A program made the translations under genes and the position numbers. 64,000 nt of DNA from NCBI RefSeq assembly GCF_964340395.1, contig NC_135551.1:6230463-6294462 (forward strand), in the 5' to 3' direction. The notes under the pieces were generated by a model. It ran no database searches. It was not told where the DNA came from and was given only the letters and a program-made list of their open reading frames with translations. Positions 44,331 to 56,700 of the stretch are shown here, one piece after another. Source of the DNA: Glandiceps talaboti (Eukaryota; Hemichordata; Enteropneusta; Spengelidae). Position 1 is the stretch's first letter. Each line of letters begins with the position of its first letter.

Positions 44331-47300
44331 GTAAGTTTTTACCTTTTCTTTTCTTTTTTTTTAGCTCCGCTGTCAGCGAAAGCTGAAAGCGTAGCTTTAG
44401 GTATAGGTGGGTATTGAGGTATAGAGAGTAGAGTGAATCATAGGTGTCCGTCAAACTTTTATATCTTCACTATCTACTCCGAAAGTGACAGTCGGAATTC
44501 TTCGATATTTGGTGTGCATGTTCCCTGGGGGGAGGCTATTCAGATTTGTTCATGCCAAGTTGATCTGTGCCATTTTCAATTTTTTATGATTTTTTTTCCA
44601 AAAATGACATTTTCATCAACTCCTCATAAACTTTAAGTCAGATTGCTTTGATATGTGGTGTGTTGATGCACAGAGGGTACCTTACTTAGATTTGTTAATT
44701 TCAAGTCAGCACGTCTTCTCTTCTATTTTTTATGATTTTTTTTTGAAATTTGAAAAAAAATGAATATGTTAATGAGTATAATGACCGACGCCATATTGGA
44801 AATCACTCCGCGAAACTTTAGGTAAAGTGCAACTTTTCAAAAGACACTATTGACGTCAAACAAGCAATGTAATATGTGCTATAGTCTTAATTCTACGCAT
44901 TGTGCGCCCAAATGACAAATATTTGTTCGAAAAAGGGTTGTAAACTTCAAATCCAATTCTCCATCCACCCCTCCTACAGAATGGTTCATTCCAGTATATG
45001 CACCTCCCTCATGATCAAGTTTGAATGCCTGTGAACTGAAGTGTATGGGACGATTTTTGACAGAGTCAGTCGTCAATAAAAACGATAATACTCTTTCTAA
45101 AATTACCACATTTTGAAAGGGAAAGTACTTTGTGGGTGGTTCATTTATGGAGTTTTGTTTTTGTACGATCAATATTGGTGGCAAAATTACAGCGTCAAAA
45201 TTGCCGATGTGGTAGTTCCGTACGGCGACAATCTCAAGTACCCGGATGTACGAGGGACTAACCCGGAAGCAAGTCGTTGCCAGCCGTACGTTACAGTGTT
45301 AACATCGTCCGAGAAATCGCTGTGTTCAGAATGTCATTATTCACAGAATTGTTTCTTTCGAGTGAAAACCCGTCTTGAATTGTATAACTCTAACAAATGA
45401 ACATGTGAAGACATGTCAAGTTATATTTTGAAAGTTGTATCGCTAGTTTCATGAGTTTGAGACGATTTGCTCACGTACTATCGAGGCTTGGACCATACTC
45501 CAGTTCAGCGGGAAGTTTAGCCAGTCCGATAATTCTTTCTGGTTTAGTTTACAACACTTTTGATCACACAGATTTTGTTTTTGTGATGAAAAGAAATTTA
45601 AAAAAAGATCACTTCAACCATTTCGTTGTGTTTTCTTTATGAAAGGTAATCGAACATGAACGAGTGTTACCACTGTAACCAGGAGGGTCTATGCTGTAAC
45701 GTATAGCAAGGGTTCGACATACACGTACACGCTAGCTATCCCGCGAGTCGAGTAACTTTCTGTGATAGGTATATTAGTAGGGAGCTCAGAATTCAAACCA
45801 CCGGCTATATGATGAATTCACGGTCATAGTAAAATTCATTTGATTTTTAATTTGCTATTTTGACCAACTCCGGTTGTCTATTCGCGATAAAATTACGATT
45901 AGTTTGGAAACGGGGTAGATTTTCTATGATTCCGTGTCATAAAAGCATGTGTTGTGTAGTTTTCGAAAAGCACACCCGGTGGGAAAGTCGCCCAACAGGC
46001 GATCTCGCGCCATTGCTGTACTATACTACGTGGCACTTTATTCTGGCGGGGTGTCTCTTGAAAACGGGAATAGCGAAGGATGAGCCAATCAAGTGAGACC
46101 TTTCAAATGTAGCTAATATTATAGCCAATAAAATTAGTTGTACGATGATTTGTGTATAATAAGGGTAAGGCTGGCCTCTACACTGTACTGGCCACGTTCA
46201 ACGGAAGTAAGTGAAGCTCAATCATAACAATGGTGGCTGTCAAAATCGAAGACGCGATTTGACCGTGTTGTTATTTCAGTGAGTTTATTCAGCAAGAAAA
46301 CAACGTGTTCTATGTTGTTGTACTTCCTACATGATGTGATGATCGTTTTTTTACCGGTACAACTTACAGCCTACAATGAAACTGCTAACTTAGTTAGTAA
46401 CACTGACACGGTACGATTCCGTGTTCCGTGTTCATGTTTTGGGGCACATTTCTAAATACGCGAAACCAGTTATTGAATGTGTAGTGGATATTGATATTCA
46501 GTTTGAAAAATTAAAATCCTGAACTTTATTTTGCGAACGGTTTTGTCATTTCTTAGTAATTATAGGGCCGACTGTATCACGTTTAACGTTTATGTCAACC
46601 CGGAAGTACATAGACACGAAAATAGACGAAGTGACTTGTACATGTAATTAGTAACAAAATTTTGCTGTAACTGCTGGTAACCTTCAAATTTATTTATTTT
46701 TATGTTGTAAATACATTCTAATATGCACTAAGGACAACACTATAAAGACTTGCTCCATGGGAAGGTAATTTTTTGTCTTTTAAAAATGCAATAGTTAGAT
46801 CAATGTGTACCAGAAATGTTATGAGCTAGAAATAAGACCACATAACATCTTATTACCCCCCCCCCAATTAAGACAAACTACTCACAGAAAGCAACAAAAA
46901 AGAGAAGAAGCTCCAAAACATAAAAAAGAGAATAACATTACAGTAATGAGTTGATGATGCACAAACAACTACAAAGAAATAGACAGTTCAATTACAACAC
47001 ACGGTTTGAAATAAATATGGGGTTTGGAAAAGTGAATTAGAAGTTGAGCAAAAACTAAGAGAGATGAAGAGCCTAAGTGAACAAGCGAAAGCACTTAAAG
47101 ATAGGACCACCAGATTTTTTGCAGGACTACTACGTTATCAATTTTACTAGTCCTGTGGGATAGTGACTTTTTTACTCCAGTGTCGAACCCTGTCAATGGC
47201 TGAGAATGACTCTCTTTCGGGTACTTGGGGATTGTCGCCGTACGGAAACTAAGATGGCGATTAATACATTTCTTCCCTATATATATATCTACTACAACTA

Positions 47301-47903
47301 GTACAAGTTGAATGTTGTTGACTTGGTAAATTTGTTAGAAAATTGAAATTGAAATTGCCTCAAAATTATTTTAGATCCCTAGTTTATTTCATTCATCATT
47401 AAAATTTTCCAGGGTTAAAGCTGTAAGACACTGGAATTATTTATAGCCAACCTCAAAATCCTCTTTTTTTTCTTTTTTCTTGTGTGCATTTCCCAGTCAT
47501 TTTTTTCTGAGATTTTGTGCAATTTTTCATAACTGTAGATTTTTGTTATAAAATGGTGACTATGGTATAAAAGTACAATACATTACCAACTTCTGTGTAA
47601 AATGTGTTTTATAGTGAGACATCATATGAAACCACTAACCACTTTATTGCATCGCTAAAACAAAACTGCATAGTAAAGAGCTGAAGAACTGAACCACTTC
47701 TACATGTCACCAAAATAAAAAATAAAATAAAAAAAACAAACAGCGGAGCTATTCTGACCGATAGGTCGCTTGTTTACAGTAAATTCAACGCTTGAAATTG
47801 CCTTAGCTATCTAAAAACTATAGCACTCTCAAACAACAAATTATGTGATATTTCATCTGTTTAACAATGTTATTTTATTTTCCTTCTCTTCTGGTATATT
47901 AAG
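44331..47903 (+). other. First large intron of the XPG-HIRAN gene, no other gene supported
   Basis: Frames up to 101 codons around 44,880-45,640 occur on both strands and lack domains. AT-rich repeats and a C-run at 46,857-46,866 are present. I see no further exon to repair the exon 1/2 phase mismatch. Confidence 0.45.
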
Positions 47904-50724
47904 TATTTTATGGCTCGATTGAACCATCTGAAAAACAATGGTGTCAAACCTGTTGTTGTGTTCGATGGGTTTAACAGTCTGCCGGCAAAATAAGCTGTGA
48001 GGATGTCACAAAACAAGTATGTACATTGTCATTTTAGCAGTCCCCGTTAGCTCAGTAGCTATAATAAACTATGTTTTACAAATTGGACTCATAACATTGC
48101 ATGGATGTTACTATTCTGATAATGACTGCAAATGAACAGCAAAATTAATTTAAGCAATATATTTTACGCATACTCCACAGAGGAACATCTATGACAAAGT
48201 AGACATAGACACCAAAACTATTCAAACATGAATCTTTTCAAAGTCCATACACTTGTTATTTCAATTGTTCCTAACTTGCAGAGAACGAGCCAAGAACTTG
48301 CAAATGGGTCTTGCTCTATCAAGAGAAGGAAACAACTTTGCTGCCAGGATGGCGTTCAACAGAGCCATCACCATAATAGAAGACATGGTGGGAAAGCTCA
48401 TCAAAGTAAGAATTCGTTTATTTCAATCAGTTTTTTGGTGAAAGTTGCATAAGTGTTGTCTTACAATTCTTTTTTTCAGAGATATCTGCTGTATAAATAC
48501 CATTATGGCACAATAGATCCTGGCTTGATTTTTTTTTCATTTTGCCATAATGGTATTGTCAGATTAAAATGTCTCCTAGTTAAATAATGTTAGGCTGACT
48601 ATATCATACACAGACACACTAACATTTGTTATGATACTCTGTTAAAAACTGTTCCTTTCTTCTGTCATAGCACATACAACAGGCCAACATAGATTATCTT
48701 ATCTCACCTTATGAAGCAGACGCTCAACTAGCATACTTGTCAAAATGTGGTGTTATAGAATATGTTATAAGTGAAGACAGTGACCTCCTCATGTATGGAG
48801 CACAAAGGGTAAGACATTTCTTTCATATTGTTGTTCATGTTTGTGACTAACATAAACAGTCAATTAGACAAAAATCCAGAACCATAGCCTACAAGTGTGG
48901 TATTTTGTTTGAGGTGAATAGAGTTTTTTGTTTATTACTTTCTTTATTTCTTTCATGTTTTGCAGGTTATCTACAAATTTGACAAGGAGACTGGCTTAGG
49001 TGATCTGATAGAGCAAACCAATTTGTTTAGATCATTTCCAGAGTTTGATTTTTCTTTTCACAAATTTCAAAATGTCTGTGTGCTTGCTGGGTGCGATTAT
49101 CTAAAGTCAATACCTGGTATAGGAATCAGAAGGGCGATCCACTTCATGAGAGCAATTAAGGACAAACATATTATTCAGGTGAGTTAAAGCTATCTTTGCA
49201 TGCACTCCTCAACAACATTCATAATGGACAAGTTACACAGATTTAAATTAACGTCTGACACCATTTTATATTCAGTGGGGCTCAGGATGTTGTGGTTGTG
49301 TTGTACTATTGCAACTATATAACTTAATTAACATAATGACAATGTCACAATCATAATGATCTCATGTTTTATGCATTAGATTATGTACAGATCATATTAT
49401 TAAATATATCACTACAGTACAAACTACTTTTGTCTGTGTCTAGGAAATACCAAACATTGGGAAACATATCCAGCGTCAGGTAACAGTACCTGATATGTAT
49501 GTACATCAGTTCCTGAAGGCACTCTGTGTATTTAACAGACAAGTGGTGTTTGACCCTGTCACTAAGATGTATACCCGTTTGATAGCTGACAACATGTCAG
49601 CTGATGACAATTATGCTGGGTCGTATACTTTTACTGTTTGTATATTAGATTACTATTAATATATTATTTTATTACTTCATGTCATAGTCAGCCTGTACTC
49701 TAAATGAATGCAGAAACACCACTATGTCTTACCATTAAGTTAGATACAATTGTAACTATTTTTTTAAATGTAGGTTATGACAACTGTTGTATAGGTAATA
49801 CACTATACCTGATTACAGTGACTGCATTACCAGGCCATAAATAACACTAGGTTCTTCATAAATGTATATTTAAATACCTTCTCCTATGCTGTTGGCTGGT
49901 GAAAATAACTTTATTTTTATGCACTGTTTCATGTTAATTTGTAGTCACCAAATGATGGCAATATTGGCAATGTTACACCTTTATAGCCTGCATTGGTATT
50001 CCACATCACCACTGCTTACAATAATGTTTTATCTGTATGATAACATCAAATTTTTGATGTTGCACTCTCACACATTTCAGAAGTCATAAAAGTCGTTTGA
50101 GTGTTTCTATACATGTTGTTTATTGTACATCTTAACTCATAATCCCAGTATTCCAGACAGTCCCCCTATCTTCTGTGTAGACAATACTGTGATTTCAGAA
50201 AGTTTCCTTGATGAAACAGGTAAGGTTTAGTACTACTGGATAAACAACCTGCATCTTCTTTCAGTAATTATTTTGTTGTCTGTATAGCTTTTTTTTCTTG
50301 CAAATACTTCCAAAAAATTTGCATTAGTGCCAAGTATAACAAGTAGGGGTGGTGTACATGTCCAGGTCTTGATCATACAAAATTGAAAACATTGCAAAAA
50401 TGAATGCCACTCCAAGTGATAGAAACACTCGCAGAGTATGGGTTGTGGAGAGCCATTGCAGGAATTTGCAATCACCAACAATATTGGTGCTTCAAGAGAA
50501 AAATCAACCTGAGTTGTGACTTTATATGGTATCCATGTTAAGGGCTATAGAACTATGGGAGTGAGGGGAATAATGTATTAAAAGGTTGCACACTGACTAC
50601 ACAGAAGTACAAACATTTTATACATTCCAGTGTACCACAGCTGTCATTAATATTCAGTTGGCAACCATTGAATATTATACTGTTAGCAAAAGTTTGATAA
50701 ATTGTACATCAAACACGTGACATA

Positions 50725-53700
50725 TTATAATGTTGGAGGTGGGGGGAATGCTTCCTGAGTACGATGAAACTGGTCCCGAATGGTTCTTGCACCTCTTCTT
50801 GGTAGCTGTGTTCTGTTTGGGACATCAATACCTGGATCTGAAAATCTTGTAAACCTCACTTTGTCTAGGCGTTCTGTCCCTCTCTTTGATGACTCATTAA
50901 AACTTGGTAACGGGTCTTCAGTATATCTTTGATTTGGTCCCAGATAATAGTAATATGGCAAATTCTTGTCAATTCGTTTCTCATATTCATAGCAAATTTT
51001 CCTGAAAAGAAATTACACATGGTTATTTATGACACTGCTACAAAGTGTCAATACATTGCAAGGGTGAGATGCATGCAGTGACATCTTACATCCACATATT
51101 ATAATGTCCCTTTTGAGATGAGCAGTACAGTTTTCCATCCAATACTATTAGCATGTACACTTCAGTTATGAAATCCAAAACCTGAGTCGCGGGATAGCCA
51201 GCAAAAGTCATCACAAACCTGTAATTCTCTTTCAACTTCTTGTGGTCAAATATAGGCCCTAGCATGTGATGTAATAGAGATATGAATGATTCCACGTCAT
51301 CTGATGTACCAGCCCTTGGATGTTCAGGGGGTAAATTACGATTTTGAGAAACCCTGCTTCGCAGTTCTTGGCTTTCGATGTTGGCAATAAGCCCAATAAC
51401 GACCTCTCTTGTCAGTCCCCTTATTCCTTTTATAGGTCTAAAAAAATGAAATAAATTAATGGATTGATGTAACTGTTTGCTATAACTTAGACATGTTGAA
51501 AAAGCAAATGAGAACTTTTTTTATATTTTGTTGAGGTTAGATGCAATGTACATTACATTTGAAGTGTCAAACTTGCAATATAAAACCCAGATGTATTATA
51601 TGGTTGCAAACTGAATATTCAGGAATACAGAAATGATATACTGTGATAAAGATGGGAGTACGTATGTGGTTGGATCTTACCAAACAGGCAGTTACACAAG
51701 TCTCTCATGATGTGAGCAAACTTGATTAGAACTCACAATTGTAGGTTAAATCATGAAATGACTCTCCAAATCCATAATTAATGTTCCCCCTTTGTATTTT
51801 ATGTATGTGTACACGCGTAACAAATGACTAACAGAATACAAAAAAAACCAGAAAAAATTGATTCCTCACTTGATGCCAGGTTTCCTGTAAAATGTCAGAT
51901 ACAATGTATGCGTAAACCTTTTAAAAAAATATACTGAAATTACAGTTGTTGCAAGTACAGTGTGATGAACCAAAAGCAGCACTTAATTTGCTATAGGTAC
52001 AACATAGACAAGAGTGCTTTAAATTTTCATACTTTTTGTTGCTAATAGTAATGATGATTGACAATTTTTTCATATCTCAAAAGTTTCTTTTTAATGTCTT
52101 TGCAGATATGACAGACTCATCGTATGACCCAGGAACAGACACCAGTATATCTGACATAACGAAACATTTAACTAGACAACAGTTACGCAATATCCTGCAA
52201 GTCAGAATTACACAAATCGATGGTACGATCAGATGGACCATCCCATCATTCCCTGTACTAACAGTAAATTTTTTGAAAGGACTGGGGGATATCAAAGATG
52301 TCAATAACCTTCCAGTTCTATTCAACGCTATTCTATCAGCAGACTTGCCCTGTGATGTTTGTGTCACAAGTTTTTGTGACATTGTGATAGCAAATGTCAC
52401 TTACAAAGTTCTGTGGACGTGGGATTTCACTTATTGTGATTTGCCCGATGACTACAAAACCACTTCAAGTGTTTCAAATTCGTCATCAAGTAGCCAAACA
52501 GCTAGGTCTGCATATAGCAGCAGCAGTGAGGCTACTGGTGATGACATTTATGTTGCCAACCCAGACGACATGTATTCTGCTGACAAACCACACACACTGC
52601 CCTTCAAAGTGGTTGGCGTTACATTCACAGAGATGCAACAGGATGTGCTTTACCACTTGAAGAAAAGTGCAGAGGAACGACACAATGCTGAAGTGTTTTT
52701 ACGCCATGAGCCTTCTAATGTTTTAGATACAAATGCAGTGGCAGTCATGATAACAACATCAAAGTTTGGGGAAGTTAGAATTGGGTATATTCCAAAAGAA
52801 TTAACCAAATATGTGTTACCATTTTTAAATGTATTAAAGTGTAGAATAGCAGAAATTTTTTACAAACTGCAATGGTATAGGCCCGGGCATTACATGCAAC
52901 TCCTAATTAGTAAGCCATCTAAGTGGCATGATGAAGTTATTAAGAAATCATTAAGAGTACGATAAAAATCTAATGGCTCTCAGATAAATGTGTCTTGTAT
53001 GTCTCAAAATAGCATGTGTATTTCTGTTATAAAATTTGTGATGTACTGTACAGCATATCTGTACACTCTTTGACATATTACAATGTTGGTTTTAGAGATG
53101 TGTAGGGTTTTATGGTTGGAGAATTATGATTACCTATTTACATCTAAGTAAGAAAACCCAGGGACTTCATTTCGGTAAGGCATCCAATCTTCCAGGATAT
53201 AATTCAACATTCTCTCATTGTAATCATTCCTTGTCTGTTCATTAATACCACGGCCATCTGTTGCTTTGTGCCAGTTCAAAACTATTTCTGCAAATCTAAG
53301 CAAAACATTAGTCATATTTTATGAGCAATTCTATTGTTTGAACATTAATGTCATTGTGGTTTGAATAACATAAGTATGATAATCTGAAACCTATGTTAGC
53401 AAATTCTGCAAGGAGGTAGGGGAAGATAGTACTGTAACAAAACCAAACAACCAACCTTTTCTCGTTTGTATATCCCATCCTTTCAAAGAAGTGAATCACA
53501 CCAACAGAAAACATGCTTTCACAATCCCCGACAGATTGTTTCCTTTTACCAGTTACAGCAGTGAACGTTAGTCCAGTGTTTGGATCTTTCATAGCTTCTG
53601 CCCATCTGTTATTGAAAGATGAATACAAACAACAGTGAGTCACTAAATCATGTACATACAGTATAAATATTGTTTCGAAACCATTGGGTAATGCTGTGCT

Positions 53701-56700
53701 TTAGCAGTAGATGACATGACAATCAAAGCCTAGTGATGTGATTACATGGTTAATTTGTCTTATCATGTTTTTCAAACCATATAAATTATTTATTTCAAAA
53801 GATTGAAAGGAAGTAAATATGCCAGGGTAGCTTATATATTATGATGAGAACAGATTTACAGTCAAAATATAATGTATTGGGTTTGATGTCAATACCTCTG
53901 TGAGTCTACATCTGGTATTGCGCCATTCCTAAGGCATGTAGTTAAACATTTCAGAAGATGGCCATGGTCCTCTCTATCCATATGGTATTCTTGTGTTTGT
54001 GAATCCAACTCTGGTACATATAGATATTTCTCAAAGTCAACACCATTCTGTGAATAGTTATGAACTTTCCAACGGAAGATATAAGTGGCAAGAATTGACT
54101 TCAGGCAATCAGTTACGGACTCTGCTTGACCTATTAACATAATGAAAGTTAATGAATGTAGCACATTGAAAATGGTAGTAGCAATGAAACTGATAAAAAA
54201 TGTCATTCATTTTGTTGATGTATGGGAAGCAAAAAAAAAATCCAATGTTTTCAACAGTTATTTATCCCAAAAAATGTAGTACTACTGTATCATCTATACA
54301 TACTGAAGTTATTAACATACCTGTTGTCCATGGTCTTGGTTCATACTGATCTGGATACATCTTTTTCCTGAGTGCATATATAGCTTCATCAAATGATTTT
54401 CCTTCATTTCGTATCAAACCCCATAACCACTGAACATCTTGTAATGGAATTGCATCGTGTTGGAGGAGTGGCGTATGTCCTTCTGTATATATTAGTACAT
54501 AAATAGAATGTGTCATTCTGTAAATGGTGTTATAATCATTTCTAACAAATTTTCAGTCCCCTCCATTACTGTATTTGTATCATATAAGCCTGCACGTGTA
54601 CTTACTAGTACCTACACTTTACAGTAGTCTAGTACTAAAATTTGGCTACAAACTACCCTAGAAGCAGGACATTTTGGTAACGAGGGAGAATATTTACATT
54701 TTATGGCACTGTTTTGATAAATAATATTAGGATTGTCTTGTACCTCTACTACTTGCTCCTCCAACATGATTTTTTCAACTAGCTATTGTAATTTCGAGAT
54801 TGATAAATTAAAAAAAACAATAGGTCCTTTGGTACAGAGCAGCAAAGAATGTGTTACATTTCTGCTGTGGTGATACATTGTGCTTTAGCAGCAATTCAGT
54901 TACCTTCATCCATGGTCAAATACATTTTGATTGCATTTACAGATGTTTGTCGTGCGTTTGATTTTGCTTCCATCATAAGCTGTATAATTGATACCGGTCT
55001 CTCAGTACCCATCGTCCTCAGTGAGTTCCACTCATATGTAAGGAATTTGACCACAAAAAATTGGTAATATTAAAGTAACAGAACTTCATGTTTTCTAAAA
55101 CAACTGTGTTCTCCAGGTTTATGAAGATAAAATGTTGACTGTACTAAGAGTATGTATGAGTGAACGAATTTATACAATAATATTAAGAAAGAGGTGGACA
55201 CAAATGTACATTGCACTTAATTACTTTTAAATTATGACAACAATCATTGTGTATACTGTTTGAATGCAGGTAAATATATGAAACATGATGCAACCAACCT
55301 ACAACAATCATTCCTATAGCAATCATGCTATCTTTTACGGTATTCTTTAGGACACGCATTGTGTTGTCCTTGATGACACCACAGGGCAGAAGGCGTACTG
55401 GTAATGCATATGGTTTCATGTTTCTAAGTTCATCACTTATCATAAAAATCATAAGGTGACTGGCAGCATCCCTTTCTTTACTGGCCACATTCTTCAAGTA
55501 GACCTTCATTCTGCTTCGGAAAACAGCCAGAGTCATTGGCGCTTCACCCACTTCACCACTGAAGATCTCAACTGTGCGTCTCAGGTTACTATTTTCCTTT
55601 ATTAATTTATCATAACCGTCTACCTCCCAGGCAAGGGCAAACAGCGTGTCTTCAGATGCATGATACTTCCCTTTTTTTTTCTCATACACTAGTTTTGTTT
55701 TTTTGTGCTCGTTACACAAAAATGTTTTATCTTTGTCCAACACACTGATGATGGCTATGCAGTCTTTTTGAACATCATGTATTCTGTCTCCCTTCATAAA
55801 CTCATGCACAAGCTTATGTTTTTCAATATATTTTTTGTGAGATTCTTGCAGCTTTCCATCCCCTAAGTCAATGTCTCCACTCCAGTCTTTTTGCATACTC
55901 TCTCTCACTGCTTTCTTAATATCACAAGCATCGGCTTTGATCCACCACCTCCCTGCTGGATTGCTCTGTTTTGCCTTGTGCAGCATTTTTACCTATGATA
56001 AATTGTTAAAAATGATGCCAGATAAGTTTGTAGTGAAAGGATGTTGTATATTTTATCATGGTGGACCACTTTTACAACACCTGTGGTACATGATTGACAT
56101 TTTATGTACACAAATACTAGATTAGTTTGATAGCCACAGTGAATTATAACTTGTATTATTCTTCTATGCAATTTTTTATTTCCCCAAATGCATGTTTGTA
56201 TAAGTTTCTTGTGTGTATTTAACCAAAATTGACATTTATCCCAGACAGGCAGGTCTCAATAAAATAAACATTGAAAGAAGTAACATGACTACCTGAATTG
56301 ATGTGTCCGATATATACTTTGCATGGCTTATCCTTTTACTGATGTTCCTTTGACTTATACCAACTACATTAACTTTAGCCTGAAACAAGAGAGAAATTTT
56401 GTAATTAGCTTATTTGATTACTTAGATGGTTGGACATTCTTGAGTAATTATCATGGCACAAAAAATGTTAAATTTCGAGAAAACTAATAGTATGCCATGA
56501 TGTGATATTTATTAGACACTTACATCCATAGTCTTCAATCTACATTTTGGTTTTCCATGTTGTACTGGAGTGATGCCATGCAATTGCGTGGTCCCAATAG
56601 AATAGCCAAGTTCATAGAGGGTATTCCTGCGCTTGTAATCATGGAGGTTTTGAAAGGCACTTATAGAGACTTTCAGAAAGTCATCTGGAACATAGTCAGA

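Larger units (their letters stand above)
44168..52965 (+). pseudogene. EXO1/XPG-family nuclease fused to a HIRAN domain (5' part damaged)
   Basis: Exons 44168-44330, 47904-48016, 48282-48405, 48671-48808, 48966-49178, 49444-49619, 50149-50219, 52106-52965; phases fit from exon 2 on. All XPG/FEN1-type metal ligands are present: 'VVGVDASCWLHRGA', 'VVVFDG', 'SPYEADAQLAYL', 'ISEDSDLLMYG', 'LAGCDYLKSIPGIG'; the wording is closest to EXO1. EXO1 enzymes are 5'-3' exonucleases and flap nucleases in mismatch repair. The last exon replaces the EXO1 tail with a Ser-rich linker and a HIRAN domain. Defects: exon 1 has a 12-A run that shifts frame, the exon 1/2 phases do not match, and codon 30 of exon 2 is TAA (47,991). 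So this copy is likely inactive unless the assembly is wrong. Academ transposons are known to carry XPG-like nucleases, so it may belong to a mobile element. Confidence 0.75.

Noticed and set aside
48040-48110. tRNA-like box A ('gttagctcagtagc')
   Set aside because: No box B or foldable cloverleaf follows; it lies in an intron of the nuclease gene.
44168-49619. Host EXO1 orthologue
   Set aside because: The core is EXO1-like, but the C-terminal HIRAN exon, damaged 5' end and interlocking with a transposase-like gene argue against calling it the canonical EXO1 gene, so no gene symbol was given.
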